Source: an uncultured Campylobacter sp. (GTDB lineage: Bacteria; Campylobacterota; Campylobacteria; Campylobacterales; Campylobacteraceae). Taken from it: 10,782 nucleotides of DNA. A model generated the notes under the pieces. The model was not told the DNA's origin and did no database searches. It was given only the letters and a program-made list of their open reading frames with translations. The position numbers and the translations under genes are program-made. The stretch lies in contig NZ_CALIBH010000202.1 of the NCBI RefSeq assembly GCF_938045775.1, forward strand, positions 1 through 10,782, read 5' to 3'. Positions 1 through 6,152 of the stretch are shown here, piece by piece (the first letter of the stretch is position 1; the number at the start of each line of letters is the position of its first letter).

Positions 1-1
1 C

Positions 2-61
2 GCCAAAGCGCGCCGCGTTGCGCTAAATTTAGAATCAAAAGGCGAGATGGCGCAGTCTTAA
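2..61 (+). CDS. possible 3' end of an unidentified protein (partial)
   Basis: An open frame enters from the left edge and stops at the TAA at 59-61. It encodes a 19-residue tail (AKARRVALNLESKGEMAQS) that looks like a natural amphipathic C-terminus and uses the same codons as the neighbouring genes. The other two plus-strand frames give a less protein-like peptide or an early stop. If real, the gene runs towards the 58-993 gene, and the two stop codons share the palindrome TTAA. The piece is too short to identify a family, and the call rests only on composition and neat placement. Confidence 0.35.
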   Translation, partial: AKARRVALNLESKGEMAQS

Positions 62-993
62 ACGCCACCTAGCCCGGGCTTAAACTGCGCAAAGTCCACT
101 CCCGTCGCGTCTAAAACCGCCCGCGAATAAAAATAGAGGCTGTAAAATAGCTCATCGTCGTAAAAGTACTCCTCCCAGCACTCCTCGTCATTCTCATCGC
201 TCTGCGGCCACAGATATTTTTCCGCAAGCATATCCGAAAAGTTCGCCAGCGGCGCTGCGTGCGAGATCTTGTCGGCATCATCGCAAATCTCAATCATAAA
301 TGCAAAAAACCTGCCGAGCTGAGCCGCGATAAAGCCCGCCGCTTCGTTTTCACAGTTGTTGTTTTCGTCGTTTTTACTTGCCGCATCGTTTTGCTTTTTG
401 CCCGCCGCAGCGTTTTGATTATTTTTATTCGCGTTTTTGCCCGTAGCCGCCAGCGCCCGCATAAAGATACGCACTAAAAACAGCAGCGCAAAAGGGGTTG
501 CGTGCCAAAGAGTGCTTTGATGCTCTATCTCGTTAAAAATCTTACTAAGTGCGTCCTGGAGGGCTTTGGTATCAAATTTCTCCCGCTTGCTCGCATCCGA
601 GCTCTTATTCGCCGCGCTATCCGCACTCTTAAATTCCGCCTCGCCGCACTTCGCCGTGCCCGTTTTAAGCTCCGTCTCTCCGCCCGCTTTAAATTTCGCA
701 GCCTCGTTATCCGCCTTTTTAAATTTAGACTCGCTATTTTGCGCTAAATTTACGAAATTTTGCGCCGCGCCGCATCTTGCCGCATCCGTAGAATCTTGCC
801 CACAACAGGGCTTGCTTTTTAAATTTTGCTCGCCGCCCGAACTGCGCGCCGCATCACAAGCTTCGATTGCCCGCGCGAGTTTATCAAAAATTTCAACAAA
901 TCCGCTCGCCCTGCCGTAAGCGGTCGTGAGCCTGCTCCACGGCACGTCCTGCACTTTTAAATTTGCGATATATTTCAAATTTTGCTCATTCAT
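58..993 (-). CDS. hypothetical protein with two low-complexity insertions
   Basis: A 311-residue protein of unknown function, predicted cytoplasmic, with no signal peptide and no convincing membrane span. Start: the ATG at 991-993 has AAGGAG (complement of 999-1004) five bases upstream. A TTG five codons earlier would contain that ribosome site within its own reading frame, so it is less likely. Three ordinary blocks are visible: residues 1-45 (with DVPWSRLTTAYGRASGF), 141-183 (with EHQSTLWHATPFALLFLVR) and 218-311 (acidic and aromatic, WEEYFYDDELFYSLYFY). The middle block faintly resembles the WHQGT..PAT..PFL signature at the start of some bacterial HEAT-repeat proteins; that is a weak resemblance, not an assignment. 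Between the blocks lie a segment of about 95 residues rich in Lys, Ala, Ser and Cys with repeated FK pairs, and a second of about 34 residues rich in Asn, Lys and Ala. These are probably insertions. Confidence 0.75.
   Translation of the reverse strand: MNEQNLKYIANLKVQDVPWSRLTTAYGRASGFVEIFDKLARAIEACDAARSSGGEQNLKSKPCCGQDSTDAARCGAAQNFVNLAQNSESKFKKADNEAAKFKAGGETELKTGTAKCGEAEFKSADSAANKSSDASKREKFDTKALQDALSKIFNEIEHQSTLWHATPFALLFLVRIFMRALAATGKNANKNNQNAAAGKKQNDAASKNDENNNCENEAAGFIAAQLGRFFAFMIEICDDADKISHAAPLANFSDMLAEKYLWPQSDENDEECWEEYFYDDELFYSLYFYSRAVLDATGVDFAQFKPGLGGV
340..444 (-). other. in-frame Asn/Lys/Ala-rich insertion in hypothetical gene
   Basis: About 35 codons (roughly residues 184-218 of the 58-993 protein) are almost only Asn, Lys, Ala, Gln, Asp, Glu and Gly (runs such as KNANKNNQNAAAGKKQ). 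They separate the hydrophobic block FALLFLVRIFMRAL from the next helix (FIAAQLGRFFAFMIE). The boundaries are approximate and no clear flanking repeat was found. Confidence 0.5.
574..855 (-). other. in-frame AAATTT-rich low-complexity insertion in hypothetical gene
   Basis: About 94 codons (roughly residues 47-140) form a hydrophilic stretch with recurrent KF, FK and LK pairs encoded by AAATTT / TTTAAA words. The words are the same as in the gene-free regions of the window, for example AAATTCCGCC at 631-640 on the plus strand. The segment sits between two blocks that look like ordinary globular protein. The boundaries are approximate. Confidence 0.55.
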
Positions 994-998
994 CCGCG

Positions 999-1004
999 CT
1001 CCTT
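999..1004 (-). promoter_or_regulatory. ribosome binding site deciding the 993 start
   Basis: AAGGAG on the minus strand, five bases before the ATG at 991-993. It argues against the upstream TTG start at 1006-1008, whose codons would lie across it. Confidence 0.7.
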
Positions 1005-1108
1005 GCAAATATTTTAAATTTAAGCCTCGCGAGCCGTTAAAATCTGCACTCTTGGTTCAAATTTAGCCTCTTTCGCACGCAAATTTAAACCGAGCCCAGG
1101 CGCAAATT

Positions 1109-1465
1109 CTACCTCGTAAGCTCCCTACTTTGCTCGATTAGATCCTCAATCTGCTCGCGCGGCACCGCATCAAGGCAGACGCTAATCCAGTGCTTTTTAT
1201 TCATATGATAGGCTGCAAAAATTCCTTTTTCGTCACGCAAAATTGCCGCCAAATCGGGCGAAACTTTTAAATTTATCACGTCGCTTGAGCCAGGAAGTGC
1301 GCGACCGAGCTTTTCGTTTGCAAGCCCGCGCATCAGAAGTGCAAACCACTTGCGCTTCCCTCCTGCGTGACGAAAAACCGTGAAATTCGGATATTCATCC
1401 CATAGATACTCGCCATCCGCGCCATAGCGCTGCTTCATTAGTTTTAGGACGCTGCTGAAGTTCAT
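1109..1465 (-). CDS. MmcQ/YjbR family protein
   Basis: A 118-residue protein of the MmcQ/YjbR (DUF419) family: small single-domain proteins with a CyaY-like fold, often annotated as DNA-binding but of unproven role. Family signatures are in the expected order: YLWDEYPNFTVFRH (residues 20-33), KWFALLM (39-45), INLKVSP (64-70) and GIFAAYHMNKKHWISV (81-96), then the helical tail ending IEQSRELT. The length is normal for the family. Start: the ATG at 1463-1465 has AAGGA six bases upstream. Another in-frame ATG at 1469-1471 overlaps the rarA stop but would touch the ribosome site directly, so it is less likely. The gene begins two bases after the rarA stop and is almost certainly co-transcribed and translationally coupled with it. 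Confidence 0.9.
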   Translation of the reverse strand: MNFSSVLKLMKQRYGADGEYLWDEYPNFTVFRHAGGKRKWFALLMRGLANEKLGRALPGSSDVINLKVSPDLAAILRDEKGIFAAYHMNKKHWISVCLDAVPREQIEDLIEQSRELTR

Positions 1466-1467
1466 TC

Positions 1468-2664
1468 TCATTCCTTGATATCGATCTTTTCCCTGCGCAA
1501 TCGCGCCAGCCACTCATCCAGCGTCTTTTCAAAGCCGATCCCCTTGCTTTCGTAAAATTTCGCCGCCTCGCTCATATAAGCCTGCTCGACCCAGCCGCCG
1601 AAGTCGTGCGGGTATTTGTAGTCTGCGATCTGCTTGTCCGAGTTGATGAGATAGCGCGGCGTAGGCAGCGGAGCGGTGGAGCGGACGAATTTCAAAGCGG
1701 CGTTAATGCCCAAATACGCGGCGTTTGATTTGGGGCTGTGCGCCAGATAGATCGCGCATTGTCCTAAGATGATGCGAGCTTCGGGGTAGCCGATCTTGCT
1801 GACGGCAGTTAGCGTGCTAGTAGCGATATTTAGGGCGTTTGGATTGGCATTGCCGATATCCTCGCTAGCTAGGATCACCATCCTGCGCGCGATAAAATCC
1901 GCGCTCTCGCCCGCATCTATCAGCCTCGCGACGTAATACAGCGCGGCGTCGGCGTCGCTTCCGCGCAGGCTTTTTATCATCGCGCTTGCTAGCTCATAAT
2001 GCAGATCGTCGCTGCTAACGCCCGCAGCTACTGCATTTGCGCGCAGCGTACGAAGCGTATCCAGCGTAATGGCGCTGTCTGCCAAAAGCGCAAATTCGAG
2101 CAGATTTAACATACTTCTCGCATCGCCGCTGCTGGAGTTTAGCAGGTATTTTCGCGCCTCCTCGTCCATCTCAAAGCCGATTTCGCCCTGTACCCGCGCC
2201 AAAAGCGCCTCCAAATCCTCGTAGCTAAGCGGCTCGAACTCAAAGATCATCGAGCGCGAGCGGATGCCGCTGCTTAGCACGAACTGCGGATTTTCCGTCG
2301 TCGCGCCGATGATGATCGCGGCGTAGTTTTCCATCGGGATTAGCAGCACCTCCTGCTGCGTCTTGCTGAGGCGGTGGATCTCGTCGATGAAAATGAGCGG
2401 CTTGATGAGCGAGCCGGCGTGCGAGGATAGAATTTTGCGGATATCCTCGACCTTCAGGCTCGTGGCGTCAAGCTCGTAAAAATCGTAGTTCAGCTCGCTT
2501 GCGATCACGCGCGCCATCGTCGTTTTACCGCTGCCTGCAGCGCCGAAAAATATGCTGTGCGGGATGCTGCCTGCGGCGACGAATTTTTTAAAAACCGCTA
2601 CGATCTTGCCCTGCCCCACGATCTGCTCTAAGCTTTTGGGGCGAAATTTCAAGCTCAAACTCAT
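1468..2664 (-). CDS. rarA: replication-associated recombination protein A (AAA+ ATPase)
   Basis: A 398-residue RarA/MgsA (WRNIP1-type) protein, an AAA+ ATPase related to clamp-loader subunits and RuvB. In other bacteria it acts at stalled replication forks and single-stranded DNA. Visible motifs: N-terminal LKFRPKSLEQIVGQ (residues 5-18), Walker A GAAGSGKT (41-48), Walker B IFIDE (91-95) followed by IHR, sensor 1 GATTENP (120-126), arginine-finger region GIRSRS (133-138) and sensor 2 GDAR (180-183). The C-terminal tetramerisation part contains RGSDADAALYYVARL and VILASEDIGNANP. The length is slightly short of E. coli RarA (about 447 residues) but normal for the Campylobacterota as I recall. 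The Walker A has AAGS where PPGT is usual, but it still fits GxxGxGKT. Start: ATG with AAGG (complement of 2672-2675) seven bases before it. It is first in a unit with the YjbR-family gene. Unlike several neighbours, it carries no low-complexity insertion. Confidence 0.95.
   Translation of the reverse strand: MSLSLKFRPKSLEQIVGQGKIVAVFKKFVAAGSIPHSIFFGAAGSGKTTMARVIASELNYDFYELDATSLKVEDIRKILSSHAGSLIKPLIFIDEIHRLSKTQQEVLLIPMENYAAIIIGATTENPQFVLSSGIRSRSMIFEFEPLSYEDLEALLARVQGEIGFEMDEEARKYLLNSSSGDARSMLNLLEFALLADSAITLDTLRTLRANAVAAGVSSDDLHYELASAMIKSLRGSDADAALYYVARLIDAGESADFIARRMVILASEDIGNANPNALNIATSTLTAVSKIGYPEARIILGQCAIYLAHSPKSNAAYLGINAALKFVRSTAPLPTPRYLINSDKQIADYKYPHDFGGWVEQAYMSEAAKFYESKGIGFEKTLDEWLARLRREKIDIKE
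1472..1476 (-). promoter_or_regulatory. ribosome binding site for the YjbR-family gene
   Basis: AAGGA on the minus strand within the last codons of rarA, six bases from the ATG at 1463-1465. It selects that ATG over the alternatives two codons and sixteen codons upstream. Confidence 0.65.
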
Positions 2665-2690
2665 TTTACAACCTTAAAAATTTTGCCCCG

Positions 2691-2696
2691 ATGATA
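2691..2696 (-). promoter_or_regulatory. candidate -10 box for rarA
   Basis: On the minus strand, GCTATCAT lies about 27 bases before the rarA ATG, a distance similar to the two clear extended -10 promoters in this window. There is no good -35, only a TTTCAAA-like stretch, so the call is weak. Confidence 0.35.
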
Positions 2697-2757
2697 GCGT
2701 TTTTATGATTAAATTTTGAAATTCGGCTAAATTTAAAGGGCGGTTTGGGTTTTACAT

Positions 2758-2801
2758 ACGGCGAGGGTTTGAAATTTATACACGGCGCGGGCTTGAAATT
2801 T
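2758..2801. repeat. two-copy 24-base-period direct repeat
   Basis: ACGGCGAGGGTTTGAAATTT (2758-2777) and ACGGCGCGGGCTTGAAATTT (2782-2801) match at 18 of 20 positions and are separated by TATAC-like spacing. It is a small example of local tandem duplication of an AAATTT-bearing unit. Confidence 0.6.
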
Positions 2802-3004
2802 GCGCCGCGAAAGGAAGCTTTAAAATTTCATATAGGATTTTAAAATTTATGCCGCACGTACGGACGGCGATATAAAATTTGCGGCGAGAACAGATCGCGC
2901 AGATTTGGCGAGCTTGGCGGCTTTAAATTTAATGCCTTGCGCTGTGCGGTCGCGCCGTCATACATAGCGCCCCCAAAATCAGCTCGGCACGCAAGATGAA
3001 ATTT

Positions 3005-3037
3005 TAAAATTTAGCCCTATTTTGGGGCTAAATTTTA
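3005..3037. terminator. 13-bp hairpin, likely bidirectional terminator
   Basis: A perfect inverted repeat: TAAAATTTAGCCC (3005-3017) pairs with GGGCTAAATTTTA (3025-3037) across a 7-base loop. The core is GC-rich (AGCCC/GGGCT), and the outer arm gives ...AAATTTT on either strand, so the RNA ends in a short U run whichever way it is read. It lies about 310 bases past the cysK stop, between two co-oriented transcription units, where a terminator for the metY-rrf2-cysK operon would be expected. The distance and the lack of a longer U run keep the call moderate. Confidence 0.5.
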
Positions 3038-3349
3038 TCTAGCAGCGGGCAATGAGCTGATAAATCAACAAATGGATAAAGTGCAAAATCGCGATGCTTG
3101 CGTAAAATCATCGCGTAACCATCGTGACTATCGCCTCGCCCGCGCAGAAACTATCGCGTAAATCTATCGCCTACGTAACGCGAAAAATGTAAAATATAAT
3201 CACGCAATCGCCGCAATAACCCGCACGATCGCGTAAAACTCATCGCACCAATTTCGGCGCCTGCGTAAAATTTAATCTCGCGAAGCTGCACGTCTGCGTA
3301 AAATGCGTAAAATTACCGCACTAACGCCGCACTGGCGCAAAACCGCTGT

Positions 3350-4264
3350 CTATTTGAAAAGCTCGGTAGAAAGATACCTCTCGCCGGTATCGCAAAGGAT
3401 CGTAACGATCACTTTGCCCCTGTTTTCGGGCTTGGCGGCGATACGGGCGGCAGCATAAACATTCGCGCCGCTTGAAATGCCCACGAGCAGGCCCTCTTTT
3501 TGCGCCAGCTGTCTAGCTGCCGCAAATGCATCGTCGTTCTCAACGCTCAAAAAGCCGTCGATGACGCTTCTATCAAGATTATCAGGGATAAAATTTGCGC
3601 CGATGCCCTGAATTTTATGCCCGCCCGCACTACCGCACGTAAGAAGCGGTGAGCTAGCAGGCTCCACGCCGTAGGCTTTTAGGTTTGGATTTTTAGATTT
3701 TAAAAATTTCGCCGTGCCGCTGAGCGTGCCACCGGTGCCAAATCCCGCGACTAAAATATCTACCTTACCGCCGCTTTGCTCCCAAATTTCAGGTCCAGTA
3801 CTTTGGAAATGCGCTTTTGGATTGCTTGGGTTATCAAACTGGCTCGGAATGAAGCTATTTGGAGTGCTCGCAGCCAGCTCATTTGCCCTATCTACCGCGC
3901 CTTTCATTCCGAATTTTGGATCGGTTAGTTCGATTTTAGCCCCGAATGCGGCGATGAGCTTTTGGCGCTCGATACTCATCGAGCTTGGCATCGTTAAAAT
4001 TAGCTTCATACCGAGCTTCGCCGCGATCATCGCAAGCCCCACGCCCGTGTTTCCGCTGGTAGGCTCTATCAAAACGCTATTTTTATCGATTTTGCCCGAG
4101 CTTAGCGCGTCTTTTACGATCTGCCACGCGATGCGGTCTTTGACCGAGTGGCTTGGGTTTAAAAATTCCGCCTTGGCTAAGATGAGGGCATTTTTGCCAA
4201 ATGTATTGATTCTGACTAACGGAGTATTGCCGATGAGCTCCGTAACATCGTTTGCTATTTTCAT
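3350..4264 (-). CDS. cysK: cysteine synthase A (O-acetylserine sulfhydrylase)
   Basis: A 304-residue fold-type II PLP enzyme that makes L-cysteine from O-acetyl-L-serine and sulfide in the cytoplasm. The PLP lysine is K42 in NPSHSVKDR. The substrate-binding loop is TSGNTG (69-74), the phosphate-binding loop GTGGT (176-180), and the cofactor-side SSGAN lies at 264-268. KIQGIGANFIP (217-227) and the C-terminal CDTGERYLST are typical of CysK rather than CysM. The length is full. It is the third gene of the operon: its ATG is nine bases after the rrf2 stop, and AGGA overlaps that stop codon (TAAAGGA), giving coupled translation. No separate promoter was seen. Serine acetyltransferase (cysE) is not in the window, so O-acetylserine supply and any CysE-CysK complex depend on a gene elsewhere. 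Confidence 0.95.
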   Translation of the reverse strand: MKIANDVTELIGNTPLVRINTFGKNALILAKAEFLNPSHSVKDRIAWQIVKDALSSGKIDKNSVLIEPTSGNTGVGLAMIAAKLGMKLILTMPSSMSIERQKLIAAFGAKIELTDPKFGMKGAVDRANELAASTPNSFIPSQFDNPSNPKAHFQSTGPEIWEQSGGKVDILVAGFGTGGTLSGTAKFLKSKNPNLKAYGVEPASSPLLTCGSAGGHKIQGIGANFIPDNLDRSVIDGFLSVENDDAFAAARQLAQKEGLLVGISSGANVYAAARIAAKPENRGKVIVTILCDTGERYLSTELFK

Positions 4265-4273
4265 ATTTTTCCT

Positions 4274-4687
4274 TTAAATGCTGAAATTTAAATACTGGAC
4301 GCTTCGCGCCATCATCTCCTCGTAGCTGCTTAGAGGCTCGTTAAATATCTCTGCCAGCTTGACGTCAAATTTCTCAAAAAACGCCCGCAGTCCGGGATCA
4401 CTCATCTGAATGCTAGTCATCCGCAGATCCTTTTCAAGAGCGGTAAAAATTTCACCAAAAGTAATCTCGCTAGCATCTCTGGCTAGGTGATAACCGCCGT
4501 TTTTACCTTTGATGCTACACACTAGCTTTTCGTTTCTAAGGGTATTTAGAATTTGCTCCAAATAATTCTTAGAAACCCCCGTACGCTCGGCGATCTCTTT
4601 GATACTTATCGGCGCTACTTCGCTAGCTTTGGCGATCTGCAAAATCGCAGCCAGCCCATAAACGCCCTTTGTGCTTAAAAGTGCCAT
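4274..4687 (-). CDS. Rrf2-family transcriptional regulator, CymR-like
   Basis: A 137-residue Rrf2 winged-helix regulator. The helix-turn-helix spans about residues 26-50 (ISIKEIAERTGVSKNYLEQIL) and the wing is KGKNGGYHLAR (60-70). The three clustered cysteines that hold the Fe-S cluster in IscR and NsrR are absent; the only cysteine is C57, just before the wing. This fits the cluster-free branch that includes CymR, the cysteine-metabolism repressor of Firmicutes, which acts in complex with CysK. The location supports such a role: it sits between metY and cysK, its ATG shares one base with the metY stop (TAATG), and it has no strong ribosome site of its own. Like B. subtilis CymR as I recall it, the protein ends in isoleucine (NFSI). 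Autoregulation of the operon is likely but inferred. Specific target: unknown. Confidence 0.9.
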   Translation of the reverse strand: MALLSTKGVYGLAAILQIAKASEVAPISIKEIAERTGVSKNYLEQILNTLRNEKLVCSIKGKNGGYHLARDASEITFGEIFTALEKDLRMTSIQMSDPGLRAFFEKFDVKLAEIFNEPLSSYEEMMARSVQYLNFSI

Positions 4688-5958
4688 TATTTAAGTGCCT
4701 CACTAAGATCAGAAATCAAATCATTCGCGTCCTCTATACCCACGCTTAGGCGGATTAGACTCGCAGGCACGCCAGCGCGGTTTAGCTGCTCCTCATTTAG
4801 CTGCGAATGCGTCGTGCTCGCAGGATGAGTGATGATCGACTTCGTATCGCCGATATTTGCTACGACGGAGAAAATTTTAACCTTACTAACCGCCTTTAGC
4901 GCTGTTTCTTCGCTATCTACGATGAAACTCATCAGACTGCTTGCATAGCCGTCTTTAAATTTCGCTTTGATCGCGGCATTAAACGGCGAGCTTGCAAGCC
5001 CCGGATAATTGACCCGCTTTACCTTCGGATGATTTTGCAAAAATTCTGCGATCTTTAGCGCGTTTTGCGAGTGTTTTTGCATCCGAAGCGGCAGTGTTTC
5101 AAGCCCCTGGATGAGCTGAAACGCGTTAAACGGCGATAGAGTTGCACCAATATCGCGAAGCAGGGACAAACGAATTCTAAGCGTGTAAATGTCGAAATTA
5201 TCTACTAAATCCGCATAAATTAAGCCGTGATAGCTCTCATCAGGCTCGTTGAAATGTGCGTAACGCGGATTGCCTTTGAGTTTGGAATTTAATCCTTTAC
5301 CCGAAACGATCGCGCCTGCGATGCTAAGACCTTGCCCGCTTATGTATTTGCTAGCGCTGTGGATTACGACATCGGCGCCGTCATCAAGCGGATTGTAAAG
5401 CGCAGAGCTCGGGATCGTGTTATCCGCAATCGTTACTACGCCGTGCTTATTTGCGATTGTAGCGATTTTAGCGGTATTTGCAACCGAAATTTGAGGATTT
5501 GAAAGTGTCTCAAAAAAGATCGCTCTAGTTTTATCATCGATTAACCCTTCCAAATTATCTGCCGTTTCGGAGTCAAAAACCCTAGCTTCGATGCCAAAAC
5601 GCTTGATCGTGTGCGCTAAAAGCGTGGTCGCGCCACCGTAAATTTTCTCGGCGATGATAATATTTTCGCCCGCTGCGGCTAAATTTGCTACCGCAAAAAA
5701 TATTGCCGCCTGCCCGCTAGAGACCGCGATTGCGGCTTTGCCGTTTTCCAGCGCCGCAAGTCGCGCCTCAAAAACATCAGTAGTAGGATTTGTCAAACGC
5801 CCATAAATCGGCCCTAGATCACGCAGCGCGAAGCGATCGGCGGCCTTTTTGCTAGAACCGAAGTTAAACGCGGTGCTTTGATAAATGGGAACTGCCATCG
5901 TGCCGTAGCCTGCGACGGAGTCGTAACCGAAGTGAGTTGCGAGGGTTTCTTTTTGCAT
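4687..5958 (-). CDS. metY: O-acetylhomoserine sulfhydrylase (Cys/Met metabolism PLP enzyme)
   Basis: A 423-residue Cys/Met-metabolism PLP enzyme that forms L-homocysteine from O-acetyl-L-homoserine and sulfide, the direct-sulfhydrylation route to methionine. Motifs: PIYQSTAFNF (24-33), YGRLTNPTTDVFEARLAALE (52-71), the PLP-stacking region KIYGGATTLL (105-114), FETLSNPQ (149-156), ADNTIPSS with the cofactor aspartate D179, and the Schiff-base lysine K204 in HSASKYISGQG. Further on are LQGLETLPLRM and the C-terminal HPASTTHSQL, then RLSVGIED. The length of 420-430 and the YHGL-containing insert favour the homoserine sulfhydrylase branch over cystathionine synthase or lyase. AAGGA lies five bases before the ATG. 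It is the first gene of the operon and is preceded by a good promoter. The related enzyme MetZ (O-succinylhomoserine sulfhydrylase) is an alternative but is usually shorter. Confidence 0.93.
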   Translation of the reverse strand: MQKETLATHFGYDSVAGYGTMAVPIYQSTAFNFGSSKKAADRFALRDLGPIYGRLTNPTTDVFEARLAALENGKAAIAVSSGQAAIFFAVANLAAAGENIIIAEKIYGGATTLLAHTIKRFGIEARVFDSETADNLEGLIDDKTRAIFFETLSNPQISVANTAKIATIANKHGVVTIADNTIPSSALYNPLDDGADVVIHSASKYISGQGLSIAGAIVSGKGLNSKLKGNPRYAHFNEPDESYHGLIYADLVDNFDIYTLRIRLSLLRDIGATLSPFNAFQLIQGLETLPLRMQKHSQNALKIAEFLQNHPKVKRVNYPGLASSPFNAAIKAKFKDGYASSLMSFIVDSEETALKAVSKVKIFSVVANIGDTKSIITHPASTTHSQLNEEQLNRAGVPASLIRLSVGIEDANDLISDLSEALK

Positions 5959-5985
5959 TTTTGTCCTTTGTAAAAAATTTGGCGA

Positions 5986-6014
5986 ATAATAGCGAAATTT
6001 TAAAATAAAGTCAA
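5986..6014 (-). promoter_or_regulatory. sigma-70-type promoter of the metY-rrf2-cysK operon
   Basis: On the minus strand, TTGACT (complement of 6009-6014) and TATTAT (complement of 5986-5991) are separated by exactly 17 bases, about 28 bases before the metY ATG. This is an unusually complete -35/-10 pair for a Campylobacter. The spacer and flanks are AT-rich. No clear dyad operator could be picked out, although a regulator site would be expected here. Confidence 0.65.
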
Positions 6015-6118
6015 GTATTTTTATATGATTTTAAAATGCCTATAATATGGGGTTTATAGAGAAAATGTTATTAAAATATAGTTTTACAATATGCGTAATT
6101 TTGCCAAAATTTCGAATT

Positions 6119-6128
6119 TTGCTATAAT
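6119..6128 (+). promoter_or_regulatory. extended -10 promoter for the 6153 gene
   Basis: TTTGCTATAAT, with TATAAT at 6123-6128, is the extended -10 form favoured by the Campylobacter housekeeping sigma factor, which tolerates a missing -35. Transcription would start near 6135, giving a leader of under 20 bases. A 7-bp inverted repeat (CAAAATT-TCG-AATTTTG) overlaps the start of the box. A further TATAAT at 6041-6046 lacks the TG extension. Confidence 0.7.
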
Positions 6129-6152
6129 GCGCGCTTTAATTAAGGAAAGATC

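Larger units (their letters stand above)
2665..3349. other. 685-base gene-free region of degenerate AAATTT and GCGTAA repeats
   Basis: No credible gene on either strand: open frames are short, lack ribosome sites and have no protein-like composition. The part at 2700-3040 holds about eleven AAATTT words, including the exact palindrome AAATTTTAAAATTT at 2999-3012, a 24-base-period direct repeat (2758-2801) and a strong hairpin (3005-3037). The part at 3099-3345 changes character: GCGTAA recurs at 3100, 3113, 3156, 3231, 3263, 3296 and 3305, often as TGCGTAAAAT or ATCGCGTAA, with related CATCGC words between. It probably contains the 3' untranslated end and terminator of the cysK operon. Confidence 0.6.

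Noticed and set aside
566..919. 117-codon open frame on the plus strand
   Set aside because: Mirror image of the low-complexity insertion of the 58-993 gene, with no ribosome site.
1006..1008. TTG start for the hypothetical gene
   Set aside because: The ATG five codons in has AAGGAG at the right distance, whereas for the TTG that site would lie inside the coding sequence.
2665..3349. Replication origin
   Set aside because: No TTATCCACA-type DnaA boxes were found and no dnaA or dnaN lies nearby; the AT-rich words are AAATTT palindromes.
3714..4277. 187-codon open frame on the plus strand
   Set aside because: It lies antisense to cysK, whose PLP and loop motifs are all intact. Its product is a Ser/Pro/Leu-rich shadow with no family resemblance and no ribosome site.
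4274..4687. IscR or NsrR
   Set aside because: The three cluster-binding cysteines of those regulators are missing. The gene lies with sulfur-amino-acid genes, not with isc or nitrosative-stress genes.
6041..6046. Second TATAAT as main promoter of the 6153 gene
   Set aside because: It lacks the TG extension and a -35 and lies 110 bases upstream, while a perfect extended -10 lies close to the gene.
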